64,000 bases of DNA from Algoriphagus taiwanensis (GTDB taxonomy: Bacteria > Bacteroidota > Bacteroidia > Cytophagales > Cyclobacteriaceae): the NCBI RefSeq assembly GCF_036245645.1, contig NZ_BTPE01000001.1, positions 248,001 to 312,000 on the forward strand, in the 5' to 3' direction. Of this stretch, positions 8,311-16,041 are shown piece by piece. Position 1 is the stretch's first letter; every line of letters starts with the position of its first letter. A program made the translations under genes and the position numbers. The notes under the pieces were generated by a model that saw nothing but the letters and a program-made list of their open reading frames with translations, had not been told where the DNA came from and searched no databases.

Positions 8311-9312
8311 ATGTTACTTAGACTATTCTCCGCACTCTTTGGCTATAACTACGAGGTAGTAAAAGCCCAAACCACAGTAAGTAAGCAGAAGATCATCACA
8401 ATGGGGACATTGGTGTTGATACCTGTATCCCTTTGGTTCTTCTCAGGTTATTACCTTTCCACCAACCTGTATGGGGCATCATTGCCAAAGGCTCTTTTGA
8501 TTGGAGCTGGTCTTGCCACCCTAATTTTGATTATTGATCGAGCATTTATTGTTCAATCGAAAGAACCCGGAGCCAGCGGTTTGGCAAAATTCAGGGTTTT
8601 AATAGCCATTCTTTCTACAGCTTTAGGTTCTTTAGCAATGGACTTGATGATTTTTTCTGGAGACCTGAAGGAATATCAGGCATTAAAAAGTCAAGACATG
8701 AAAGAGGATAAAATCTCTGAATACAAGATAAAATTTGGAGGTAAACTTGAGCGATTAAAAGTTGAGAGGCAGGTTGCTAATGATAACTTCGGCCAGGTAT
8801 CCAAAGAATATATTTCCGAAGTTGATGGGACTAATGGAACAGGAAAATACGGTTTGGGGCCAGCTGCTATTGCCAAAGAAAAAAGAATGCAAGAAGCCAA
8901 AATGGCTCTGAATAAGATTGATGCATTATTTGCATCAGAACAAACCCGATTGGATAGCGAAGCAGACTCCGTTGCAAATAAAGCTGTCATTAATGAAGGA
9001 AGTTCATTGATAAGCAAGGTTAGAGACCTTCATGAGTTTGCTTTCAGTGGTTTGACCAATTTCTTTTATTACGCAGCGGTAACACTATTTTTCTTCTGTC
9101 TGGAATTTTTCCCTTTCAAGTACAAATCAAAGACTGCTGAAAGCCTCTTTGAAAAAATGCTCCATGCGGAAGAGAAAGTCGGTGAACGAAGGCTTCATAA
9201 CCTCATGGCAAGACGGGAGGAAATCCTTCGTCAGAATGGACTTCTTGGTCATCGAGCGGAAAAAATCCGCCAACTGGCTTCCGGTTACGAGAACATCCGA
9301 AAAATCGGCTAA
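8311..9312 (+). CDS. DUF4407 family membrane protein
   Basis: A 333-residue protein matching the DUF4407 plan: two N-terminal membrane helices (about residues 30-50 and 55-75) followed by IIDRAFI, a third (about 85-105), a long charged coiled-coil region outside or between membranes (about 110-235), and a fourth helix (about 245-267) before a cytoplasmic tail. The family's role is unknown. It directly follows the coiled-coil gene and precedes the vWA gene by 39 bases, so in this operon it may be the membrane-side executor or anchor. Confidence 0.7.
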   Translation: MLLRLFSALFGYNYEVVKAQTTVSKQKIITMGTLVLIPVSLWFFSGYYLSTNLYGASLPKALLIGAGLATLILIIDRAFIVQSKEPGASGLAKFRVLIAILSTALGSLAMDLMIFSGDLKEYQALKSQDMKEDKISEYKIKFGGKLERLKVERQVANDNFGQVSKEYISEVDGTNGTGKYGLGPAAIAKEKRMQEAKMALNKIDALFASEQTRLDSEADSVANKAVINEGSSLISKVRDLHEFAFSGLTNFFYYAAVTLFFFCLEFFPFKYKSKTAESLFEKMLHAEEKVGERRLHNLMARREEILRQNGLLGHRAEKIRQLASGYENIRKIG

Positions 9313-9351
9313 TAAATTCCAATCCCCCAAAAGACCAATCATTCAAAACCG

Positions 9352-10038
9352 ATGAATAATCAATCAACCACTTCTCAAAACAGAGAAAACCCTTCTATGA
9401 AAAAGAAAACCTACTACCACCTGGTCTTGGACCGAAGCGGAAGCATGCAATCCTGCTGGGCTGAAGCCCAACAAGTGATCAACAGTCAGCTGTTGGACTT
9501 GAAAAGAATCCAAACCGAAAATTCGAATTCAGAGATCATTTTCTCCTTTTGTGGATTTAACCAGGCACTTCAGTTTTCAGAGGAGCTGATGAATGTCGAA
9601 AATGCGAGAATCGACTGGAGTACCATATATCCTGATGGGATGACCGCACTTTTTGATGCCATTGGTGAAAGCATAGATTTTATCAAAAAGAAGGCTGGTG
9701 AAGGATTAAATTCTGATGATTCCGATGTGGTTATGTTGATTATGACTGATGGCCACGAAAATGCCTCCAAGAGGCATACAGCGGCGGATATCAAAGAAAT
9801 AATCCAGGTTTGCGAGCGAACAGAAAAGTGGAACTTCCTATTCCTTGGAGCAGGACTAGATGTGACTGAGGTGACGAAAGACCTAGATCGAGGAAATAGA
9901 AATTCATTCAGTTTTGATAAGAAGAGTTTTAAGACCTCATTTAATTTGGTCAATGATGAAATTGAGGACTATATCAAGCAAAAAGAAAGAAACCAGAAGA
10001 AGCGTGATTTTTTTGATAAAGGGGACATTTCCTTTTAA
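9352..10038 (+). CDS. von Willebrand factor A domain protein
   Basis: A compact 228-residue vWA protein with an intact MIDAS metal site: D27-x-S29-x-S31 in DRSGSM, a Thr in DGMTALFDA near residue 95, and an Asp in IMTDGHE near residue 131. vWA domains bind partners through this metal. A later in-frame ATG at 9397 (MKKKTYYH) is an equally good start and would drop an apparently disordered 15 residues. It is the last gene of the sigma54-controlled operon, as a strong hairpin follows at 10088-10118. It lacks the TROVE domain of Ro60/Rsr, the vWA protein of classical RtcR operons. Confidence 0.75.
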   Translation: MNNQSTTSQNRENPSMKKKTYYHLVLDRSGSMQSCWAEAQQVINSQLLDLKRIQTENSNSEIIFSFCGFNQALQFSEELMNVENARIDWSTIYPDGMTALFDAIGESIDFIKKKAGEGLNSDDSDVVMLIMTDGHENASKRHTAADIKEIIQVCERTEKWNFLFLGAGLDVTEVTKDLDRGNRNSFSFDKKSFKTSFNLVNDEIEDYIKQKERNQKKRDFFDKGDISF

Positions 10039-10087
10039 TAGAGATAATCCCTAACTAATCAACAATTCTTCTTTATCCATTTCAACC

Positions 10088-10118
10088 AATTTCCACTCCT
10101 TTTATTGGAGTGGAAATT
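10088..10118 (+). terminator. intrinsic terminator-like hairpin after the vWA gene
   Basis: AATTTCCACTCC (10088-10099) pairs perfectly with GGAGTGGAAATT (10107-10118) across a 7-base loop. The following tract (TCATATT) is only weakly T-rich. It probably ends the sigma54-driven transcript and separates the M28 peptidase gene. Confidence 0.6.
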
Positions 10119-10139
10119 TCATATTAAATCAACAGCCCT

Positions 10140-11012
10140 ATGAAGAAAGCTCAAGTAGCTCGAATAGTACAGGACGTTCAATGCTTGACTGATGTATATC
10201 CGGCTAGGAATTATAGAAATCTCGAGAGCCTCAAAAAAATTCAAGACTACCTCGTAAAGGAAATGACCTATTATGGGTATGAAACTCATCTCCAAACATG
10301 GACCGCTTTAGGTAACGATTACAGTAATGTCATCTGTAGTTATCAACCAGAAAAAGAGAAACGACTGATCATAGGAGCACATTACGATGTATGCGGAAAT
10401 ACACCCGGTGCTGACGATAATGCCAGTGCTGTAGCTGGTCTTCTGGAAACTCTCAGGCTGATTTCTGAAAATAAACCCAATCTGGATTTTGGGATTGATT
10501 TTGTGGCCTATTGCCTTGAGGAGCCCCCTTTCTTTGGTACAGAATTAATGGGAAGCTATGTTCATGCAAAGTCCATAGCCCCTAACCGGAAAAATATTCT
10601 AGGAATGATTTGCTACGAAATGATTGGATACTTTTCAGATGAGCCTGGAAGTCAAAAATTCCCAGATCCTTCTTTTGAAAAGCTTTACCCATCAACCGGG
10701 AATTTTATCATGACGGTAGGAATTGAGAAGTTTTCTTCATTTAACGATCAGGTTTTTAAGGGTATGAAAGAGGGCGGATTCATTGAAGTAGAGAAAGTCA
10801 ATATGCCTGAATCAAATGGATTTGCCGGCCTCTCTGATCAACGCAATTATTGGACTTTTGGCATCCCGGCGATGATGATTAACGATACTTCCTTTCTTAG
10901 AAATCCGAATTACCACGAGCTGGGAGACACTATCGATACGTTAGATTTCAAAAAGATGAGTGGCGTCGTTGATGCGGCAATCTATTCCATTTTGAACTTT
11001 AGCAGTAAATAG
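10140..11012 (+). CDS. M28 family zinc aminopeptidase-like protein
   Basis: A 290-residue protein with M28 motifs: AHYD (H81) and GADDNAS (D92-D93) for the two zinc ions, the LEEPPFFGTELMG loop with the catalytic Glu pair near residue 132, and a late conserved His (NYHELGDT) near residue 258. M28 enzymes remove N-terminal amino acids from peptides. There is no signal peptide, so it should be cytoplasmic. It starts 22 bases after a hairpin and ends before a 200-base gap, suggesting a separate unit from the sigma54 operon, though read-through is possible. Confidence 0.75.
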   Translation: MKKAQVARIVQDVQCLTDVYPARNYRNLESLKKIQDYLVKEMTYYGYETHLQTWTALGNDYSNVICSYQPEKEKRLIIGAHYDVCGNTPGADDNASAVAGLLETLRLISENKPNLDFGIDFVAYCLEEPPFFGTELMGSYVHAKSIAPNRKNILGMICYEMIGYFSDEPGSQKFPDPSFEKLYPSTGNFIMTVGIEKFSSFNDQVFKGMKEGGFIEVEKVNMPESNGFAGLSDQRNYWTFGIPAMMINDTSFLRNPNYHELGDTIDTLDFKKMSGVVDAAIYSILNFSSK

Positions 11013-11213
11013 ATTTGAAATCCAACGTTTTGACGAATGGTAACGGGGTGATTTTTCTTCCAGAAAGCCATTTAAAATATAGCCTATAGCCAGCACACAA
11101 TTTTTATGGATCTTCTCAAACCTTCAGTACCATAAATGAGATCTTAGATCTGATGAATTTAAAGGGAGGATATATGAGTCTTTTACTCACAATTTGAAAA
11201 AAATGAACCAAGA

Positions 11214-12227
11214 TCATTTTCTGGCAAATTGAATGATCTCATTATCCTCCCAATTTCCTTTTATGTCTAGTATTTTACTGGTATCGAAAATCAGGGAGCA
11301 GTTATCATCAACCAGTTTTTTAAACTCTTTTATGGAATTTAGATCAGAGAGATACTTAACGGTGACTGTATTATGGGTCTTCTGATCTATTTTTCCTTTC
11401 GATGTAAAAAAATTGAATCCCTTGCCTGCTATCATGTAGAAGTAATTGGATAGGATACAGCGTTCGTGGAAAAATGAATTTTGTAAAAACACAATAGAGA
11501 ATTCAACCTTATCCGAAAAATTACCTTCCAACAAATCTTTTACCTCTTGGTATCGCTTTGAAATAAAATCCGCAGGAGAAAATCTCTTATTTACATCACC
11601 TCCGACAACAAAAAGGATTTTAATAGGGGTAGTAAGCCGTCCAAAATCCACTAGTCCATTGATAAGCTTCGCGATATTCTCCTGAATCAATTCTTTTTCA
11701 GTAAATAGGTAAGGGTCAAAAATTACCAGCGATGATAGTGGTAGATCCTTTATTCCAAAATCTTCCCAAGATTTAAATTCGGCATTTTTCCCTCCCACAT
11801 TAATTAAGGATACCCGGTTATTGCTGAATTTTTTCCAGGAATTCGGGAGAGAGTTCATTTTTAGCCATTCTTTATAATGAATAGACTCTGGTTCGTTTGT
11901 AGTGCTAAAGAGTACATTCATCAACATCGGAGGAATTTTTTCCAAAACCTCTGGACTATTCAAACTATGATTCTTATCTAGGGTGATATTTCTTTGTCCT
12001 GAAAATGATCGATCAATGAGGTTTCTTAAAATCGCATTACTGTCAATGGTCTTTTTATCCAACTCATTTGGACATAAAGCCAGAATCTCGGAAGAGTAAA
12101 AAAACCTATTAAACTCGGCGAAAAATTCAATTAAATAGCTATTCTCCAAAATAGAATTTCGAAGATCATTCAATTTTTGAATTGTAGGAAAGTCAATTAC
12201 TGATCGTGCAGGAATCGTCTTCATCAA
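11214..12227 (-). CDS. unknown partner protein of the DUF3696 ATPase
   Basis: A 337-residue protein I cannot assign. In the C-terminal half, FFHERCILSNYFYMIAGKGF resembles the H-D/E-R-[FIY]-I-I segment of phospholipase-D-like and related effector domains found beside ATPases in defence loci, but a full HKD motif is not visible. The start overlaps the stop of the ATPase gene by 4 bases (ATGA), a strong sign that the two proteins work together. Its job as the effector of a two-gene system is inference from that coupling. Confidence 0.5.
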   Translation of the reverse strand: MMKTIPARSVIDFPTIQKLNDLRNSILENSYLIEFFAEFNRFFYSSEILALCPNELDKKTIDSNAILRNLIDRSFSGQRNITLDKNHSLNSPEVLEKIPPMLMNVLFSTTNEPESIHYKEWLKMNSLPNSWKKFSNNRVSLINVGGKNAEFKSWEDFGIKDLPLSSLVIFDPYLFTEKELIQENIAKLINGLVDFGRLTTPIKILFVVGGDVNKRFSPADFISKRYQEVKDLLEGNFSDKVEFSIVFLQNSFFHERCILSNYFYMIAGKGFNFFTSKGKIDQKTHNTVTVKYLSDLNSIKEFKKLVDDNCSLIFDTSKILDIKGNWEDNEIIQFARK

Positions 12228-13984
12228 TTGGAACTTGAGTTATACAAAAAGGCCAAGAGTCTTGGAATCTCATCAAAGAATCCTTCACCAAATTCTGCTG
12301 ATAATCGACCATCTTCTAAGATGTTTATTTCCTTTAAAGGTGAATTTTTGAACTCATCAGAATCCGGATGGTTGAAATAGTAGATTTTTGTACTCATAGG
12401 GTCTAGCTCTTTCTTAGCCGTGAGGTATTGGAAATTTCGAATCATATATTCACTATGAGTTTCCACTACAAATTGAATATTAAATTCCTTAGCCGCATTT
12501 ATAAGAAAATTAGCCAACTTGGATTGTAAAGAGGGGTGAAGATTGCTTTCTGGTTCTTCCAATAAAAATACAGTTGGGGGAATATTATGGGTCATTAAAT
12601 CTTCTTTAGCTCTTTTAATAATGCCTAGAGAAATTTTTAGAATTATCGGAATCAATTGAGAATAACCGAAACCAAGGTCTGCTAACAATATCTTTTTCTC
12701 ATTTTTAATAATGAATATTTCGGAAGTAACACCCTGAATTGTGTTGATGATCATCTCATCCCCAATATCAAAGAGTTTCAATGAATTATTTATAAATTCT
12801 CTTATTTCATAGGGAACATTCTCTCCATACTGACCAAATTCCCAAAGTAACTTATTCATTTCCACCATCTGCCCTGTAGATGAATATAATCTTTCGGTAT
12901 TGGTTCTAAATGATGATAATGAATCAACACTAGAAAAAAGATCAATCACACTTTTAAAAGATTTTCCAAGTTCTTTTTCAAAAAACTCTTCAAAAACAAA
13001 TTTTCCAAATTCCGCTAAAGGTAATGTTGGCTTCTTGGTAGGAGCTCCGCTTTCAAAAAAACCTGTATTATTTACTTTAATAGATAATTGATCTAGGATA
13101 TTAGATAAGGTGTATAAAAATATATCTTCAAAAGATTCAGAATAATAACGCCCACCTCCTTCAAAAATGTATTCTATTTCAATACCTTGTGAAAATATAT
13201 CAAGTTGATTTGTGAAGTTTTTTTGAAAGCTTTCTTCAACCCCACTAAATAGTGTTGTATTTTCACTTTTTTGGTTACTCTCTGGGAATAATTTAATATG
13301 AAAATTTATAAAAATATGCGGAAGAACAAACTCAGACACCTTAATTCCATTTCTGTTGAAATGACGTGTTAATCCTGGTAATTCTTTTATGCGAGGATTG
13401 GAGGATATTAATTTGCCATTATATTTCCCATTATAGGTATTTCTTAAGCTTTCAATAATTTTTCTAAAATCACATTTAACTTCTATCGGATAAAAGGAAT
13501 AGAGATGACTATAGCCGTGGGTAAGGTCGTACTTTTCATAATCCTCAATATAATCAAATTCAGATTTCTTTTCTCCTTTTTTAATTTCAAAAATAATTTC
13601 TCCACTTTCAAAATATATTTTCATCGCTTTCAGTTTTCCAGATAGAGAATTTCGGGATTGCGAATGATATGTTAGATCAATTAAGGTTTTTTCAACCAAT
13701 TGAGGAAACGGGAAATCAAAAGTAAAAACCAACTCATTGGATTCGCTCTTGAAATTCAAGACTTGGCCATACCAGCCTAGATGATGCTTGCCACCAGAAA
13801 AATTAAGCTCTTCAATCCCGCCAGTTTCGTTGATACTACTTTTCATTAAAAGGAGTGACTTGATTAATGAGCTTTTTCCAGAACTATTTTGTCCAGTCAA
13901 TAAGGTTATTGGAGCAAAATCAAAAACAGCTTTTTCTTTAAAGAGTCTGAAATTTTCTAATCCTAAAGTATGGAGGTATGGCAT
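12224..13984 (-). CDS. AAA/ABC-type ATPase, DUF3696 family
   Basis: A 586-residue RecF/SMC-like ATPase. The start MPYLHTLGLENFRLF is typical, with Walker A GQNSSGKSS (31-39), a signature-like LGFGYSQLIPI, Walker B VFLLEEPESNLHP (near 472), the ETHSE switch His (near 510), and a DUF3696-like C-terminus (LEDGRLSAEFGEGFFDE). The middle 300 residues replace the coiled coil and may sense a partner or target. Such ATPases pair with nucleases or other effectors in anti-phage systems of the OLD/Septu/Gabija kind. There is no TOPRIM domain here, so the overlapping downstream gene probably supplies the activity. Confidence 0.75.
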   Translation of the reverse strand: MPYLHTLGLENFRLFKEKAVFDFAPITLLTGQNSSGKSSLIKSLLLMKSSINETGGIEELNFSGGKHHLGWYGQVLNFKSESNELVFTFDFPFPQLVEKTLIDLTYHSQSRNSLSGKLKAMKIYFESGEIIFEIKKGEKKSEFDYIEDYEKYDLTHGYSHLYSFYPIEVKCDFRKIIESLRNTYNGKYNGKLISSNPRIKELPGLTRHFNRNGIKVSEFVLPHIFINFHIKLFPESNQKSENTTLFSGVEESFQKNFTNQLDIFSQGIEIEYIFEGGGRYYSESFEDIFLYTLSNILDQLSIKVNNTGFFESGAPTKKPTLPLAEFGKFVFEEFFEKELGKSFKSVIDLFSSVDSLSSFRTNTERLYSSTGQMVEMNKLLWEFGQYGENVPYEIREFINNSLKLFDIGDEMIINTIQGVTSEIFIIKNEKKILLADLGFGYSQLIPIILKISLGIIKRAKEDLMTHNIPPTVFLLEEPESNLHPSLQSKLANFLINAAKEFNIQFVVETHSEYMIRNFQYLTAKKELDPMSTKIYYFNHPDSDEFKNSPLKEINILEDGRLSAEFGEGFFDEIPRLLAFLYNSSSN

Positions 13985-14093
13985 GGTTTTATTTATTCGG
14001 TTCTGCGAAAAAGATTTCTTAGATGCATTTAGGGAATTATAAGCGAAACATGAAAAAGAGGCCTTAGACTATAAATTTAATCTTTTTCTTTTC

Positions 14094-14393
14094 TTATAAA
14101 TTAGCAACTCTTCGAATTACTTCATTCGTTATTAGCTCCTCAAGACGATTAATAGATGAAATTCTTTCCTTATAGTTTTCTTTTTCAATCTCCTTTATTG
14201 TTAGAGATAAAATCCCAACTCCTTTATACCTAATGATTGTCAAATTTTTTGAGGATTCAATTAATGAAAATTTACTCATATCTAATAGTAATCTTAAATT
14301 AGATCTTATAGTTTTATTAAACTCTTCGATGCTATTATGACTTACTAGATTTGCACAATATTTTACTCCATTGATCACTATTGAAATTTCCAT
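14094..14393 (-). CDS. small hypothetical protein, 99 aa
   Basis: No family recognised. The protein alternates strands and charged helices and ends with a helical EELITNEVIRRVANL segment. It lies on the minus strand, 148 bases after the TPR/OB gene and 109 bases before the ATPase gene, so it could belong to either system or stand alone. Codon use is as A+T-rich as its neighbours. Short length and absence of a known motif limit confidence. Confidence 0.4.
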   Translation of the reverse strand: MEISIVINGVKYCANLVSHNSIEEFNKTIRSNLRLLLDMSKFSLIESSKNLTIIRYKGVGILSLTIKEIEKENYKERISSINRLEELITNEVIRRVANL

Positions 14394-14541
14394 GATGTTT
14401 AATATTTAAGTCTAAATTATTATATATTTAAATATTTATTGTTGATCTAAAATGGTTCTTTTTGAATTTCTTACTTTGTATTCTAATAAATTTTATGTAA
14501 AGATTAAGTCTGTGCATCTGCAATTATTGCTTTTAGGAGGT

Positions 14542-16041
14542 TCAAATCAATTTCCATCCCCACTTCTCCTTTTTGGAGTCATAGGTTTTGATGATTTTTC
14601 CTTTGAAATTTTGCCCATCGCTGAGCTTGTATTTTGTGATAAGGCTTGGATGGATAAACGCATCCCCAATAAATCCAAAGTTTGCTCCAGGTTTGATTTT
14701 GACAGTCCCTTCCACTTCTTTTTGAAATTGGGATTTGAAGGAATCATCCGTTACTTTCTTGCAGGTCAAGACATTGTAACGCCCACCTTTTGCCCCTTCA
14801 TTTAATCGGACTGATAGCACTTCTCCAGGTTGGACTTTCTTCATAAACCGATCGAATTTGAAGAAGCCAAACTTTTCTTCGGAAGCATTAAAGTTAAGCA
14901 TGCTCTTGTCCGAATTGACAAACTCTACAAAAACCAATTCTTCAGGGGTGTCCGAATATAGTATGCTTTCTGCTAGAGCTGTATGCTGTCGATAGAAGGA
15001 TTTATTGGATTCCAAGGTCCTTGCTTCAGCATACCAAGATTGACTTACCCATTGATTGATGATCCCAGGGATCTTATGCCCATGAGCTTCCTTTACTTTC
15101 AAAATTCTTTCGATCTCAGTCTTAGCCTCATTGTAAAGTTTCTGTTGGATCATAGCTTCTGCCATCTTTTGCCTTACTCCAACCAACATCTCTTCCGGAC
15201 TGGTGCAAACCAATGCCCGACAATGACAGGAAAATACCTTTTCAGGTTCCTGTTCTACCGCTTCAGCCAAGACCTCCCATACCCAAAAATCATTTTGCTT
15301 TTTTCGGGCAAAAGGAATTAATGCAGACAAAACGTCCTCATGATCTCCTAAGGCCAACAGAAGTTTGGCCTGGAAATAGGGGGGGTACTGGTAATTGGGA
15401 TATTTTTCACCCAACGCCTCAAGGTGGGGCAAGAATTCCTCAGCTTTTTCTCTATTGAAATAAACATTCCCCTGCATGTCTCTCTGGGGTAGGAGATGCT
15501 TAGCATAGGCGATATACACCTGCTCGGCCAAGGCCATGATTTCTTTACCGGTTGGCAGTTTTTCCTTTTGAAAATCCTGTTCGGAAAGATTTTCCAAACC
15601 CCACCAATCCATGAATTGTAGGTAATACCCGCTGTCTTTTAGGCCTTTATGGAAACTTTTTAGCAGGTAACTGTATCCATCTGATGGTTTAGGAAAATGG
15701 AAGTTACTGATCAAATCAGCCAACTGCTTGATTTTTTGAACCGGAATAGGTTCTTCTTTGGATAACGCAAACACTAGCTTACCTACCTGAAAAGAAAGAG
15801 AATCGAACAGTATCTTTTCATCTTCTGGAAATTGAAGATCGACCAACTGTTTTAGCCAGGAAAAAAAGTCTTCAAAGCTTTCTGCAGAAGCATTGACTTT
15901 TAAATACTCATAATACACCCAACCGAGATTTCGCTTGGTCCAGATATTTTCCGGATTAGCTTCGAGTTCAGCCTTGGCCATTTCCAAAGCTTCTTCAAGC
16001 CTTCCAGACTGACGTAGTTCTTTGATTTCTTTAGCTGGCAT
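14542..16041 (-). CDS. TPR-type protein with C-terminal OB/cold-shock-like domain
   Basis: A 499-residue protein. The N-terminal two thirds consist of helix pairs in TPR style (for example SGRLEEALEMAKAELE and NPENIWTKRNLGWVYYEYL at the start). The last 60 residues read like a cold-shock/OB fold: EGTVKIKPGANFGFIGD, AFIHPSLI, then KWGWKL. An OB domain suggests single-strand DNA or RNA binding. Its start overlaps the end of the helicase gene by 11 bases, so it is probably the helicase's partner. The retron genes lie upstream on the same strand. Function unproven; role as scaffold or nucleic-acid sensor is inference. Confidence 0.6.
   Translation of the reverse strand: MPAKEIKELRQSGRLEEALEMAKAELEANPENIWTKRNLGWVYYEYLKVNASAESFEDFFSWLKQLVDLQFPEDEKILFDSLSFQVGKLVFALSKEEPIPVQKIKQLADLISNFHFPKPSDGYSYLLKSFHKGLKDSGYYLQFMDWWGLENLSEQDFQKEKLPTGKEIMALAEQVYIAYAKHLLPQRDMQGNVYFNREKAEEFLPHLEALGEKYPNYQYPPYFQAKLLLALGDHEDVLSALIPFARKKQNDFWVWEVLAEAVEQEPEKVFSCHCRALVCTSPEEMLVGVRQKMAEAMIQQKLYNEAKTEIERILKVKEAHGHKIPGIINQWVSQSWYAEARTLESNKSFYRQHTALAESILYSDTPEELVFVEFVNSDKSMLNFNASEEKFGFFKFDRFMKKVQPGEVLSVRLNEGAKGGRYNVLTCKKVTDDSFKSQFQKEVEGTVKIKPGANFGFIGDAFIHPSLITKYKLSDGQNFKGKIIKTYDSKKEKWGWKLI

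Noticed and set aside
9352..10038. Ro60/Rsr-like protein, because of the vWA domain beside an RtcR-like gene
   Set aside because: The 228-residue protein has only the vWA domain; no TROVE region is present.
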